A stretch of DNA of 64,000 bases from Hydractinia symbiolongicarpus (taxonomy: Eukaryota > Cnidaria > Hydrozoa > Anthoathecata > Hydractiniidae). The position numbers and the translations under genes are program-made. The notes below the pieces were generated by a model. The model saw nothing but the letters and a program-made list of their open reading frames with translations, searched no databases and had not been told where the DNA came from. This document shows positions 11,152 through 24,600 of this stretch, one piece after another. Where the stretch lies: the NCBI RefSeq assembly GCF_029227915.1, contig NC_079880.1, positions 8,273,501 through 8,337,500 of the forward strand. The letters run 5' to 3'. Positions within the stretch are counted from its first letter, which is position 1. Every line of letters begins with the position of its first letter.

Positions 11152-13787
11152 TGAAAGAGAAGAAAACGTAAAGCGAATTGAATTTTATGTGAAAAATGAT
11201 GTCTGGACATTTATGTCATGATCAGAAATGACAGGACAATTTCGCAAGCTGCCGTAAAAGCAAATAAAGCGAATTATTTGCAACAAAAGTTTTATACTTA
11301 CGGTCAACTAATACACTAAATAAATATACAATTTTGTGACGCCTTTTTTACTACTTCAAGTTCTTCGAATTCAAAAAAAATTGTAAATACCTTTTTCGTC
11401 GTCGTGTTTCTTCTTCGTTTTATGCTTCTCTCTTTAAATATGCCCAATGTTTATTTTGCCGAACCAAAGAGTCAAATAGTTTGAATGCCGAAAATTACTT
11501 TCGGCATTGTGTAAAAGGGTTATTCTTCAGTTGAGTATGTTTGATCTTTTGTTTCATGTCAAAATTATAAATCTTTTTCACGCTTGAATACATTTTGAGT
11601 TTTCGCCAGTTCTTTTCTTCGATTTCTGTGAACAATGTTAGGCATAGCATATGTGCACACGTGCGTTGTGGCCATGTCTCCAAGTATACATCGTTGCCCA
11701 TCGTAGCCACAAGAGAAATCATATAACCTTTTTAGAATTTTTAGAAACTCAAAATATAAATACAAAAAAATCCATAAGGATAGGGTTGTCAAACGCTCAA
11801 TATATTTATTTTTAACAAGTTGTATATCTATGTCCACAAAACCTTAATCAACAATATATAATAGTCTGTGATAACTTTCTTTTAGAGCATTTAGCTCCTT
11901 TGCAAGTTATCGCCTTCTTTACCTACTTTTCCTCTTTTCTTTACATAGGTATACATTTTTTCTCTGTTTGGATCGGAAGGTATTATTGTTGGGGTTTTCA
12001 TCCCAAGTCTGTTTCATTTTAGTCCTTTTCTTCTTCAATATAAATAATAGCATAGAATAATAATATCAAGTAATAATATAACAAACAGGCCACACATATG
12101 TATCTGTCTAAAACCAGATGGGGTGGCAAATGACGAAAATAAAAAGATAAGTTCAATTTCAATACTTCATAGGATAAGGATTACTCGTGGCCCCGATTCA
12201 AGCTGTACCGGAGGGTATAAAGCACATGCAGATCTACAAGGCTTCGGGTACCCTAGTTATCCCGCAATGGTCGTCGGCCGCTTTTAACTAATCCCAAGTG
12301 GATTTGAACAACGAGATGTGGAATTTAACATAAAAGTGTTGAAGTGTAAAGCAGTTTGTGTAACAACAATAACAACAATGTCGCCAACCTTTTTGTGCCT
12401 AAAATGCGCCTCCTTAAGTGGAAATCGATGACGGCATAGTTATCTGCTAAAATGCTCGCTAATTACTTTGAAAGAGCAATCTAACAGCCTCACCACTTGC
12501 ACAATACTAGAAGATGCATCAAATAAGAAATATGATGTTGAAGTGGACGAAAAAGTTTTATCTACATTTGTGGACGATGTTGCTATTTGTGAGAGAATGA
12601 AATTCCTATAAAGGCTTATGAAGCTGACGTTGACAGCAATAGACAATTTCCGAGTAATTCATGTTGTGAAACTTGAGCAATAATGACAACATTGACTTTT
12701 TTTGTTGAAAGTTTTTTTGTTTGTTTTTGTTTTTTTGTTTGTTCTCCTTGAAAGTTTCTTCCTAGTTATAGTTATATATTGTACGACTTTTTGAAAGTGT
12801 CGCTGTGGTTGTGACTTTTTTTTGCGTCTAGTGCAGTATACTTCCAACACTGAAATCCAGTCTTCATAAGCATTATTTTGGTGTTCGATATACCAATGAA
12901 AAACTAGGGCGTGAAACACTAGTTTTTGTTAGAAAAAAAATCACATTTAAACACTTGTATACTATTTATGAAAAAAGTATTTCTTATAAAAAAAAAATTA
13001 TGGAGGAAAGAAGTGTCACATTTGGACATTAATATTTTAGTAAAAAAAAATTATTTTTAAGATAGCCAAAACATAATAACTACCTAAGTAAGAGGCAACC
13101 GTTGAATATCGGAGGAAGGGATTGGTTCAAGAAAAGGGACGCTTGGGACAGAGAAATTCCACTCTTTTTTTCAAAACAACAACCAAACTTTAAAACAGTC
13201 GAGTTACAGAGTGTGTATGGTTTTATTCACAAACAAACATATACAATAAAGTTAAATAAAAATTGGGAAAAAAATAGTATAAAAATTATAAAATATTTTC
13301 TTAATTGTGTATCGACATGTAATTATGTACACAATTCAATAACTTAAAATAAAATCTCCACATTATTTTCAGTTTCAGGATTTTCAATTTTAGGCTGTGA
13401 AGAAAAAAGTAAAAATCAAATTATTAAATGTTATGATAAGAACAAATGTTATAAACTCCATTATTCAGCCTTCGTTCTTCCCTTCTGTAACGAACACAAA
13501 GAACTGAAATTTATATCTAGCTACCTTCAACCAGCCCTGGGGTCAGCAGATTGACACATAGAAGAAATGACTATTTGTGGTAAAATATTTATGTTGCTTA
13601 AAAGTATTTCGGGGATGCCTTGTTGTGGCAAATGCAGTTTTTCCAAAAGTTGAAATTTGCAAGCAAAACATTCTCCGTAATGTCCGAGTTCATAACCTAG
13701 CAATAGGAGCCTCAATCACTCTAAATTATCGACCCATGTGAGGTAGCCATCGTAATATTTGACGGCTTCTCCCACTCTTCTTCTTTA
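11152..13787. other. Gene-poor stretch between P4HA and the Cys-rich domain gene
   Basis: It holds AT-rich sequence with short open frames that show no recognisable domain, splice pattern or codon signal. The part near 13217-13790 is probably the 3' UTR of the minus-strand gene that stops at 13788; a TTTATT at about 13219 (AATAAA on the minus strand) is a possible poly(A) signal. Confidence 0.5.
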
Positions 13788-15422
13788 TCATAGCGAGTAC
13801 ACATCAGAAGCAAGTGGTCCTCCCACACCATCTCTACACTGATCAGATTTACCATATTTGTTGAACGTTCTACCGGCATCCGATGAAGTAAAGCATTGTC
13901 CGCCATTTTGTAACGCAAATACTTTGTAACCGAGCTCTTTTGCAACATCAGCACATTTTCCTGAAAGAAAAAATTAGAAATTATCCACTTCGGACGGTAC
14001 AGACTTTTGTGTTATATATAGGATTTTATTTTTGTTTTGCAACTTGAAAGCCTTTTCTATGTTTGCTTAAGTAGAAAATATACTTTCAGATGCAGTTAAG
14101 ACCAAAAACTATGCTTGAAGTATCAAATGTCACAGATTTATAACTGTAACTGAACCGAGCTACTGGCACCGTAAGGAAGATTTAGTATTTCTGTTATGTC
14201 TTTCCCATACCAGAATTCTAAATTTTTAAAGCTTACCTCCCACTTGAAAACAAGTTGATTTTGTAGGAAAGAGCTTGAAAAGTTGTCTAGGAATATTTTT
14301 AATGTTTTTAAAAAAATCTTTTTTGGGTCTCAAGATATTTAACTTAAAAGTTCCACTAATTATGCATGGCATCATCTCCTGGATCTAAGTGAGATGTTGT
14401 ATTTACTGGTTTTACCAAGATATGATAACGTATATATGTTTTCAGCCATTTAGGTTGATATTTGGAGCATAATTAAATGGATTTCAATATTTGTCATTAC
14501 AATTATCATTGATAACATCAAATGTCATAATTTCACATAATTAATGGCACTTCTAGTCCAAAACCTTGAGAATTAATAAAAGTTTTTTACAAAAAAAATA
14601 AGAAATCATTGTTTTTAAGTGGGAGACAAGCTTTAAGAAGTTATGTGAGCCACGTTTACTTTCAAACAAGCATCACTCCCTGATTGAATTGTGATCCGAA
14701 TTGTCCAATTACATTTATAAGGTAAGGACATATATTCAATTTGTTAAACTTTTTAAACTAACCTATAGGATCTTTTCTCTGCCTGTAATCTCCAGTCACT
14801 TTCGGGTATTTCCCTTCGACACTTTGTATAGCACGACTGTAATCTTCCCACCACCTATTTGAGTCTTTCCAACATCCCATATTCTGAAGAAAAAAAAAGG
14901 AAAAGTAACGCAAATAAAAAGGAGATAAACAAAAAAGGCTTAAATTTAATGCTTGGACATGTAAATATATAAGTTAGTCTTCTCGCCAAAACATTGATTT
15001 GCAGTTGCAATTATTATTCAATTTTGCGCAACAAAAACCAAACAAAACCGACAAGTCCGGGAGGTTTAAGCGCATATGAAGCAGAGAGCTGAGAATTGCA
15101 GGCCACAAGAGACGACATTTAGTTCTGATTTTGTAAACAAAAAAGTTAAAAAACAACTAATAATTTACCTGGTACACAGATATAATGATGTCTTCAGCAA
15201 AGTTACCGTTCTTATTAAGCTTCTTCTGGTCTGCAGGCATAGAAGATCGCACCAATGCCTTCGCTACGTTATCAGGCAAACCCAGTGCCTGCAACTCTAA
15301 ATTTATGTAAGTCATCTTTTGAAAGTAAACTATCAGTTGATGGTATAACCTTAATAAATCTTGTTCGTGCTATAGCTAGCTACGATTATAAAATTACCTT
15401 TAACATTGCCACGGCACTTGTT
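13788..15422 (-). CDS. Secreted-type Cys-rich domain protein (cnidarian lectin-like/WSC-like), 5' end not found
   Basis: Four exons join in phase: 15422-15398 (25 nt), 15296-15169, 14883-14763 and 13960-13788 (TGA). The first part encodes NKCRGNVKELQALGLP and a helical stretch ending EDIIISVYQ. Then comes the recognisable domain: GCWKDSNRWW, KCADVAKELGYKVFALQ, NGGQCFTSS, YGKSDQCRDGVGG and a terminal SDVYSL. Domains of this pattern (Cys-Trp, GY-VFALQ-GGQC, C-GVGG, VY-L) are common in secreted cnidarian proteins, singly or repeated, and are probably carbohydrate-binding; no specific function is established that I know of. About 149 residues are visible. No signal peptide or start codon appears in the 254 bases between the 25-nt exon and the stop codon of the upstream gene. 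Confidence 0.75.
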
Positions 15423-15676
15423 CTGTATAAGGAGTGGAGAGAGGGGCGTTTGGTTGGCAAGAAGGCGTGGAGGGCGTGGAGGGGTTATAAGGGGTGTCGA
15501 TGGGTTGACGCAATTATATAATTCAACACAGCATTTTTTTAAAAACGCACGTATGTATGTACAAATATTTTATCAGAAAAAATATGTACGTAGATATATC
15601 AAAACAAAAAAAATAATTATATTTCTATCATATGTTTAAAGACAATAGGAAACACTATTTAAATCATAACTTCACG

Positions 15677-18600
15677 TTACAAGATTACCCCTCTGGTGTA
15701 CCCCTTTATTTCGTGAAATTGTCTTAATTTGTATGGACGAGGTTTAGTATCTAATTTTGCCATAACATTTCGTATCAAATTGTCCATGTTGTACCTACCC
15801 TTGAGCTTCTTTTGAATGTTAAGTGGCAGCACATGAGAAGAACGTCCGTAAGAATTCTGAGTGGTTGATGCAGCAGGCTCAGCGTAAGGTTGTGTCTGTG
15901 AAGTGACTGATGACTGTGTTTGCATAGGAGGATTATATGAAGTTTGTATAGCTGCGCTGGCAGGCATCATGGATTGTGCTTCATACGTGGTAACATGAGA
16001 GGCAACAGGTTCTGGCTCTGGCTGTACATAAGACGGAGGGTACGAATATAAGTATGCCGCTGGTCCTGATGGTGGTGGTGGGGGAGGAGGAGGTGGCGGT
16101 GGAGGAGGAGGTGGAGGGGGTGGGGGCGGTGGAGGAGGAGGTGGCGGGGGAAGTGGGGGAGGTGGAGCAGGTGGACTATGAAGTAGCAAATGGTAAGAAA
16201 CGCTAGGATGTGGATATGAGTGGTGTACGGGCGGAGGAGGTGGAGGTGCTGGAGGCGGTGTCGCATGTAGATCAGGAACATCTAAAACACCAACAAAACA
16301 ACTTTTAAATCTACAAGCAAATTTTTATTTAGGTGTATCTTTTATCAGAGCGGCGTGTATAAGCGAGAAAGATCGCTAAAAGCTGTTGAAAACAAATAAA
16401 TTTTTATTATTACGTTTAGCGTCAGAAAAAGCTTACGTTGACAATGTCCTTGTGTCATGTAATAGTCTGATTGGCAGACGCACGCCCCCTGCTCACACGT
16501 ACTATGCTGAGGACATGGCTTATCGCATTCGTCATCTAAATACAAACATTAGCAGGTCTAATAAAGGTTTAGTATCATTTCTTTCACAGTTTAATAAAAT
16601 AAGAAATCAGCGTTTTATTGAGTCATAATAAAATATTTGAATTCTTACTTTTTGTGCAAGTGAACCCATCACCATGGTATCCATGACGACAACGACACTT
16701 GCCGTCAGTGCAAATTGCTTGCAAGTCACACTCCATGCATTTGTCGTCTAAATAAACATACATTTATTCAGCAATGTTAAAACAGACTGCTTATACATCA
16801 ACGCTAATGTCTTGTGAATTCACGTCAGCATTGCCGACCTGAAAGCCGAACTACTTTGATTTAAAGACAGCGTTTTTATGCCGCTCTATATGTGTGCTAA
16901 GGTCGGCAAGCTAAGAAAACTTCTTTATAACGTCGGCAGAACTGACCTTGTTTCAAGGAATGTAAAAAAAAAGTGAGAAAAAAATTAAAGTTAAGTAGTC
17001 TTTAATACATCGTTTGTTGCAGACAAAGGAAATAATAGACAGCGTATATCCTTCGATATTTGTAAGGTTATACATGTAAAATATGCACATCTATCAATCT
17101 AATAATATCAAAGACCTACCTTCGCAGTAGTTGCCTTTAAATTGCGGTGTACAAACACACGTGAAAGTATCGCCAACACGAAGACACTGACCGTCATTCA
17201 TGCACGGGTTAGGATGACACATATTTTCTAAACATACATTAGAAACGTTTTTCAAAAGAATCTGTTGAATCAGTTTTTGGCAAGAACTAAACATCAGAAT
17301 AGCTGTAGTATACTGCACTTCAAATATGCAGTATATATTTTATTACAAGTATAAATATGTAAAATTCTGAAAGTTTTCCCTACAAAGCAATGACATTAAT
17401 GCAGTCTAAACTTTGCACTGCGCGACAAGTAAAAAACGAGGGAGGGACGGAGACGGTTTTTATTTTACGCAGGTATTATTTTCATTACATATCATTTATA
17501 TTACTACGCTAGTCCTGCCTGCCCATTTTTCTATGACTTTTGCAAAGAGGATTTTAATTATTAACCGACAAAATAGATCATTCTTGACGTTAAAACATTA
17601 GCCTTACGCCGACAACGTTATTATTGTTAGTAAAGTCGCCGCATTATACTTTTAAGTTTGATATCTAATAGCCTGAAAACAGGTGAAAATAATCAGGAAC
17701 AAAGTGGGAGCAATGCTGAGTCAACCCGCCCATGTTAGATTCAACGTGTTGATGACGCCTTAAAAAAACTACAAACCTTGATATTTCTTCTACTATTTAT
17801 TAAAATATATAAATATTTGCACATACTATCAGTAGGTTTCGGTGTGGTTGTTGTCGTGGTGGATGTTGTTTCCACGATTGATGGCGTAATGATGGGCGGT
17901 GCAGGCGTTACCACTGGTGCTCTTTGATCACACAAGGGTCCTATGAAACCGGCCTGGCATGTACATTTAAAATTTCCAACACCATCACTAGTACAAGACC
18001 CATATTTGCATGGATTAGGCACACATGGATCGGTGTCTAAATTAAAAAAAAAAGTTTCAAACTACATTTACTTTAGGATATACACTACCGTGTGATATTA
18101 TTACAAATATTTGAATGACATTGGAAATGATATAAAACGGCATATATATATTGTATAATTAGAAGCAAGGAATCTCGTATTTTTAATCTATATAACCTTC
18201 ACAAAAAGATCCTAAATCTAATGTTCCCAATTTCTATATGACTACCTCAAAGACTCGTTGTTGCGCTGTTAATAAATGACAAATCTAACGCGAAATAACC
18301 TTACCTATATTTTCCAAAATTAAATAATTTTTTTCCCTTAATTCTTTTCTCTAATTTTTGTATACAATTTTTTTTTTTTAAATATCTTTTTAAATTCGCT
18401 AAATATTGTATCCGCGAAATATTCTTCAAGATGGCATTCGCTTAAATCAATATGCGAAAAAAAATCACAAATCATTAATTTTTGAAAATCTTATCCCGTA
18501 TTTTATAACACCACTTTGCTTTCTGAACTTACCTTGTGTAATTATACCTTTAGTTTTGTCACTGTTGTTTTAAGGTAAAAACGGGGCTTTTCCACGAGGT

Positions 18601-21600
18601 AACGTTTTTAATTGTTCAAGAAAGTATACTAAGCCTGATTGCATTTTTCGCAAAAACATATCCCTGCCTGATTTTTAATCTTCACTTGTTTTAAAATACG
18701 TCGTTTGAAATAGAACAAAAAAATGTTTTGGAACATATGCATCAGTTCGCTCGTGGTGTACATACACCTACCTACAGATTTAACAAGACTATATGCAATC
18801 AACATTCCGAAAGAAAAGAAGAGGTCCGCTAGTTTTATCAAAGTTTGTATCAAGTTTTAAATTTATTCAGAAAAAGGACAATAGATTTTAATTATTTCAA
18901 GTCACGTGGGCTAGCCATGCGGATATTTTGTTTTGTGTTTGTTTTTGAATCACATTTGAACGCACTTTGAAGCGAACGGTCATACAAGAAAGTTACAGCC
19001 CTTTAAATTGTTTTACAAGCACTTACTTTCTACTTCTTTCTTTACACAACTCGCTCTACCATCTCCCTCGTAACCTGGTTTACATCTGCACACACCGTCA
19101 AAACAGTTAGCATTAGTATGGCATTGATCGCACTTGTCCACTAAAAAATATATAAATTAAGTTATAATTATACATATAAATTAAATTATAATTATATATA
19201 TAAATTAAAAGGCATAAACATCAGATACAAACTTTGAAATAATTCGTTGTTTTAGGTTCATTGCTTTAAGCAGAAACTTTGACGAAGGATGATGTTTTTT
19301 TTTTTTGCAAATTTCGCGGGAAAAACTTGTTTGCATTCTTGCGTGAAAAAGAGATTAAATTAAAATTGGGGAGATGAAATTTGAACTTTGATGCATCTTC
19401 AGATTTTAAGACTTTCATAAAAGATCCAAGTAGCTAGAACTAAACAAATCAATGTTGTTGTTTTTTGTACTTATAAGTTTACTGTACCTTACGTTTAGGA
19501 AAGAGGTGCATTTATGACATTTATCATGTTGTTTTGTAAGAAAAATTAAGGTAAGGGGCGCTTATTTGACATAAACAAAAAAAATGAAAAAACTTTCGCG
19601 AGTTAAGAATTATATGTACTTTAGCGAGAAAAATTTTCACGGTTTTTTGATTTAGAATATTCTAAACTATAAACTTTCAGAAGAACCAAAAATCAAGAAA
19701 ATTGCAAAACTTAGATACTAAATAAGCGTAAGAAATTGCAAATTTTAAGATTATCAATAATTTTAACAAGGGTCTCCATCATGCTTTAAAGTTATTAGTG
19801 TGTTGCCATGCTCTTTAAGTTTGCGTTTAATTGCACGAATATAGAGACTCACTGATGAAAACAGAATTACAGTGTACTTTAAGGGGATACAAGAAGTCCT
19901 GCGGCTTAAAGATTTCCGCCATTAGCAATAATCTGAAAAAAGATATAAAATCGTGACATACATGTCACGATTTTATAGCTATAATACATTATCTTTCACC
20001 AAAAATATCCAGCCTCAACAATTCCTCTTTAAATTAAAATTCATTGATAATTAATTAGTTCTGCTGAATATAGCTTTAGTCTACGTGCTTACAAAATTGT
20101 AATACAGAAGGAAATGACGTAATTATATAACATCAAAGATGGCGCCTTATAAGACGATCTTCATTATGCTGCACTGCACGAGCTTTAACTTTCGATTATA
20201 AACTTTAAAATAAAGTAAAGTTCATTGGATAATGAAATAATTTGTTGCACTGTTAGGATTCTTATTGGCTTAAAACTCATTTTAGCCTCGTTCTCAGAAA
20301 AAAATCTGTCAAAACGAGGATTTAAGCTTTAGCTTGGATAAGTTTTAGGCTTCCAGGCTCTGGGCTGTCTCTATCTTATCTATCTCTCTCTCTATCTTCC
20401 CAGGCGATATTAAAGATTCCGCCTTCGCCGGCGGAAATCAAAAACAACAGACTAGCGACTTCATACCTTCACATTTATCTCCCTCGTACCTCTGCAAACA
20501 TGTACAAACAGGTACACCATCATTATCGGTACACTTGCCAAAATTCTTGCAAGGGTTGGGTTTACAAGCATCAGTGACTAAATGAAGAAAAAAATTACCA
20601 ATACCAATTGAATCGTTGAAGTTGTATTTACGTTGTATGAAATAATTCTCAAGAATGAAAATGGGGTTATAGTGTCCGACGTTTTAATGACGTCATTCTT
20701 TATAATATCTGTATATCTCCTTAGCAAACACCTTGACAACAAACCACCTAGTAATAAGGATAATGTAAATATGCATACAACCAACACAAGATCGTACAAC
20801 TGTGTACAACATCGTACAACAATTTTACGAGAATGTCGACCGTTTTTAAAATTCTAGAAAATTTACCTTCGCGATGTACTAAATCTTTTCAAACATTTCT
20901 TATATATTAAGCCTCAATCATGGTTAGAAAAGTTACAAATATTTAGCACTAAATCACATCCCTGACAAAAGTTATACCTAACCAAAGCAGTTGCGAAAAC
21001 TCTCTTCCTGTGCTTATGGTATTTAAAGAAGAATTAGTTGTGGTGTTAGGAAGTATTCACTTAATATATGTGTCATGAAATCGAGACGTGATTTAGAAAT
21101 ATTTTAGAATTAGATTATTATTTTAATTTTTTTTTACAGCTGGAAGGTGTTTTAACCGTTGCAAGATGGGTACTCACAAACACAAGAATAAAAAAAGTGT
21201 GGTCGTACCGTTGCAAGTTGCTCCAACATACGGGTATTGACATTTACACACAGGCACCCCATGATTGTCCGTGCAAACACCATTGTTTGCGCATGGGTTT
21301 GGGTTGCATGGCTCAGTAACTAAATATAACGAAACAAAACATTACCAATGATAATTTTTCTCTAATAAGAAGATTTTTAAAAGAAAACATGATATACTTA
21401 AATTAAGTTAACTAACGTTCGCATTTTTGTCCTTTGAATCCAGTTGGACAAATACATGCATATCCATAAAAGTTCAGGTCGTTCTTATTGACACCTGACG
21501 GCAATGCATCATCTGATCTTCTTCTTCTTGTTATGTACGCTAATTCGCCATAATCTGCATCCACTGTCTTATTTGTGTTAGCTTCTTTACTATATTTATT

Positions 21601-24600
21601 AGATTTGTGTTTTTTAATAAATTGTTTAAAAAATGCCGTGGCAAGTTTATCATTTAAATCACGCTTCTTCTTGTTGTTGTCGGCGTTTTTGTCAAAATCA
21701 ACGTCTCTTTTAAACATAGGATTCTCATCCATAAGCAGTTCTAATTTATGATTCATATTTTGCCAAGTACCTGCATTAATTTTGTCCCTCTTCGATATTT
21801 GATTATTGTTTAGCTCCGATTCCTGTCTATGAAATTCTTTGTTGTCACTAGTAGGGTCTTTTGATGCATAGCCTTTAGCTATAGAATCCTTAACAACGGG
21901 CGTGTTAGTATCTTTTAGCGGTTCTAAAATGTTTTCTAAACTCTCACGTTCTTCTTTTTCGTCGCTACGGTGGATATTGTTTCTCTTAAAAAAGAACTTC
22001 ATCTTTTCGTGTTGTTCTTGACTGAGATCATTAGGTTGCATATCATCTGCCGAAAGATCGACGGGAACATGCTCAAAAGGAAAGCTATCACTGGAGTATT
22101 CCTTTCCATGCGTGTTTACGTGGCTGGAAGATATGCTGTCGTAAGCTTCATCGTATCGTGTTGGTTCGTGCGCAGCTTCGTCCAAGTAATAAAATCTGTC
22201 GATACATGTTGCGCCGTTTTCGCAAGGATTTGGGTGGCAGTTACTTTTTGCTTAAAAGAAAAGCAAATATTAATTTTTAAAAGAATGTAAATATGTATCC
22301 CTGCTATTCTAATACAGAAAATTTTGGAGGACAGCAAAAACAAAACGTTGTTTAATCGGCATTGTAACATTGTAACAGACAGGTACCACATAAAAAGAGT
22401 TTTTACAAAATCAAGGTTAGTCTGTAAAAACATACACAATATAACAGACTAGTTGTTAACCCGTGGAAAAATCCACAAGGTCGCCCGTCCTTTATATATC
22501 ACATTTTGTGTTTCCGTAACAGAAAGACAAACAGAGCGACGATGGAGATTATTGGCTACTTGATCTCATATAAAATAAAATCAGTAAATAAGCATTCGTG
22601 TTTTACATATCTTTCAAACAAAACCTTTTTTCAACATGGTAACAAGTACCTCTTTCACAAAAGAATCCGTTCCCAGTATATCCTTCTCTGCATTGACAGC
22701 CATCCTCAGCACATACAGCATGCTTATTGCAATGTGCACATGGGTCTTCCATAATGGCTGTTTAAATCAGAAATATCAGTTAAAAATTGTTTGGATGTTT
22801 GAGTAAACACAACACAAAACACATTTAGAAGCAGGAATGAACAAAGTTGGCGTATAAGTAACAAGTTCAGTGATTATAAGCATCAAACATTAGCCTTCAT
22901 TTTCAAAACTAAAAGGGATAATTATCCACGATTTTTTTGAATAAGCTCGCATATTTTTCAATAAAGTTTGCACTTTACTTTCAGAATTAATCACGTAAGA
23001 AAACACATTGTTTATTTTGATCTTGTCAATTATCATTATCCGCTTCATTAACAAAACATCTAGCATGACTCTATACAAAGTACTCTAAACCAATCACATC
23101 ATGACATTTTATACACTAACCGTTTTTTTTTTTTCGTGATACCAGCATAAAAAAAGGTTAAAAAATTTGTTGTTGTTTTACACCCTCAACAAGGCCGATT
23201 GTTGTATGCAAGCAGAGATGAATCATCAATACTTTAGACAAATGATCAAATTTCATCCTATGCTTAATTCGCATAGAGAGAATTTATTTCCAAACTTACC
23301 TGCACATCTTTTTCCTGTTCTTCCAGGAGGACACAAACACTTGAATTCATACTGGTTCACCTCGATGCATGATCCACCAAACAGACATGTTGACGATGTA
23401 CAAGCACGAAATATTTTCTCTAAATAATGATAAGGAAAAATATACAGTGTATTCATTAAATTATAAGAAATAGGGCAGAAATAAGGTAGTAATTTCTTAT
23501 AAAAGTACTTCCAATCACCTGCAGTCAATTCTCTGAAAATTCCCCAAAGTGCAAATAATTATATTCATGCCTTACAAGGAAAAGTTAACCTTATTTCACA
23601 TTATCGTTTTCATCCTATAACTGCAATGCACTTGAATAAGACAAACACATACCTTCACAAACCTTCCCTCTATATTCTTCTGGGCACGTACAATGAATAG
23701 CACCTCCATCTTCTGTACAAGTACCACCATTTTGACACAAGGTAGTCAAACATGTTTGCCGTTTTACTATAAAATATGAGCATTTGAAAAATAATCTTCT
23801 AGTAACTACTTATTTGAACATATAACATGGTAAGTCTTATCTCTACTACAAAACAATTAATGTAATATAACAGGCCCAGCGGAGCAATTTTGAAAGTATA
23901 GGAGCTAAATTATTCAGTATCAAAGGAGGCCTGACCATGGTTGAGGTGGACGGGCTAAGAAAATTTTTAACTTTCGATCCCCCAGATTGGCTAAAACATA
24001 CTTCGAATTTCGAAATATTGCGCTCAAAAGCCTTCACAAAATGCCAGAGATTTTATATAGAAATATAGAAATGCCATATCTTATGTAAGATATATTTTCA
24101 AAATAAGCAATAGTACCTTCGAAGCAAAATAAAGATAATACAAAGAAAGGCTATAATATATGACAACTACCAGTCCCCCTTTGTAAATTCTCTGAATACT
24201 CGCTTTCTGTTGTCATTCGGTTGAACAAATGCGTTGGCAATTTTGATCAGGTATTTGGAAGCAACACTTTTACCATATAATTGTAGCACAAATACAGAGC
24301 ATGTGTATATATTGATCAATTAATAATTGATTAAACATATGATAACAAAAAAGGCTCTATCAGGCCTGTATAATATATCAAAGGATTTTTATAGTGTTGT
24401 TAGAATTTCTTACCTTCACAGTTCACACCAGAGTATCCGCGTACACAGGAGCACTTGTAACTGTTGTCATCCTCACTGCAGACACCACCATTTAAGCAAG
24501 GATCATTGGGGTGACAAAATGAATTGACTAAGAAAGTAAAAGAAAGGTTTTAAGTGTTTAACTTAGACCATATTGTATAGGTTTTTCATAAGCAGGCTTC

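Noticed and set aside
11495-11837. Two overlapping minus-strand frames
   Set aside because: No domain, no splice context, and typical of chance open frames in AT-rich DNA.
13527-13715. 62-codon frame after the Cys-rich domain gene
   Set aside because: It follows the in-frame TGA at 13788 and lacks the domain's cysteine pattern; best read as 3' UTR.
15967-16281. Alternative His/Leu-rich frame over the polyproline exon
   Set aside because: It is the shifted frame of the GGN-rich tract. The proline frame is the one in phase with exon 16.
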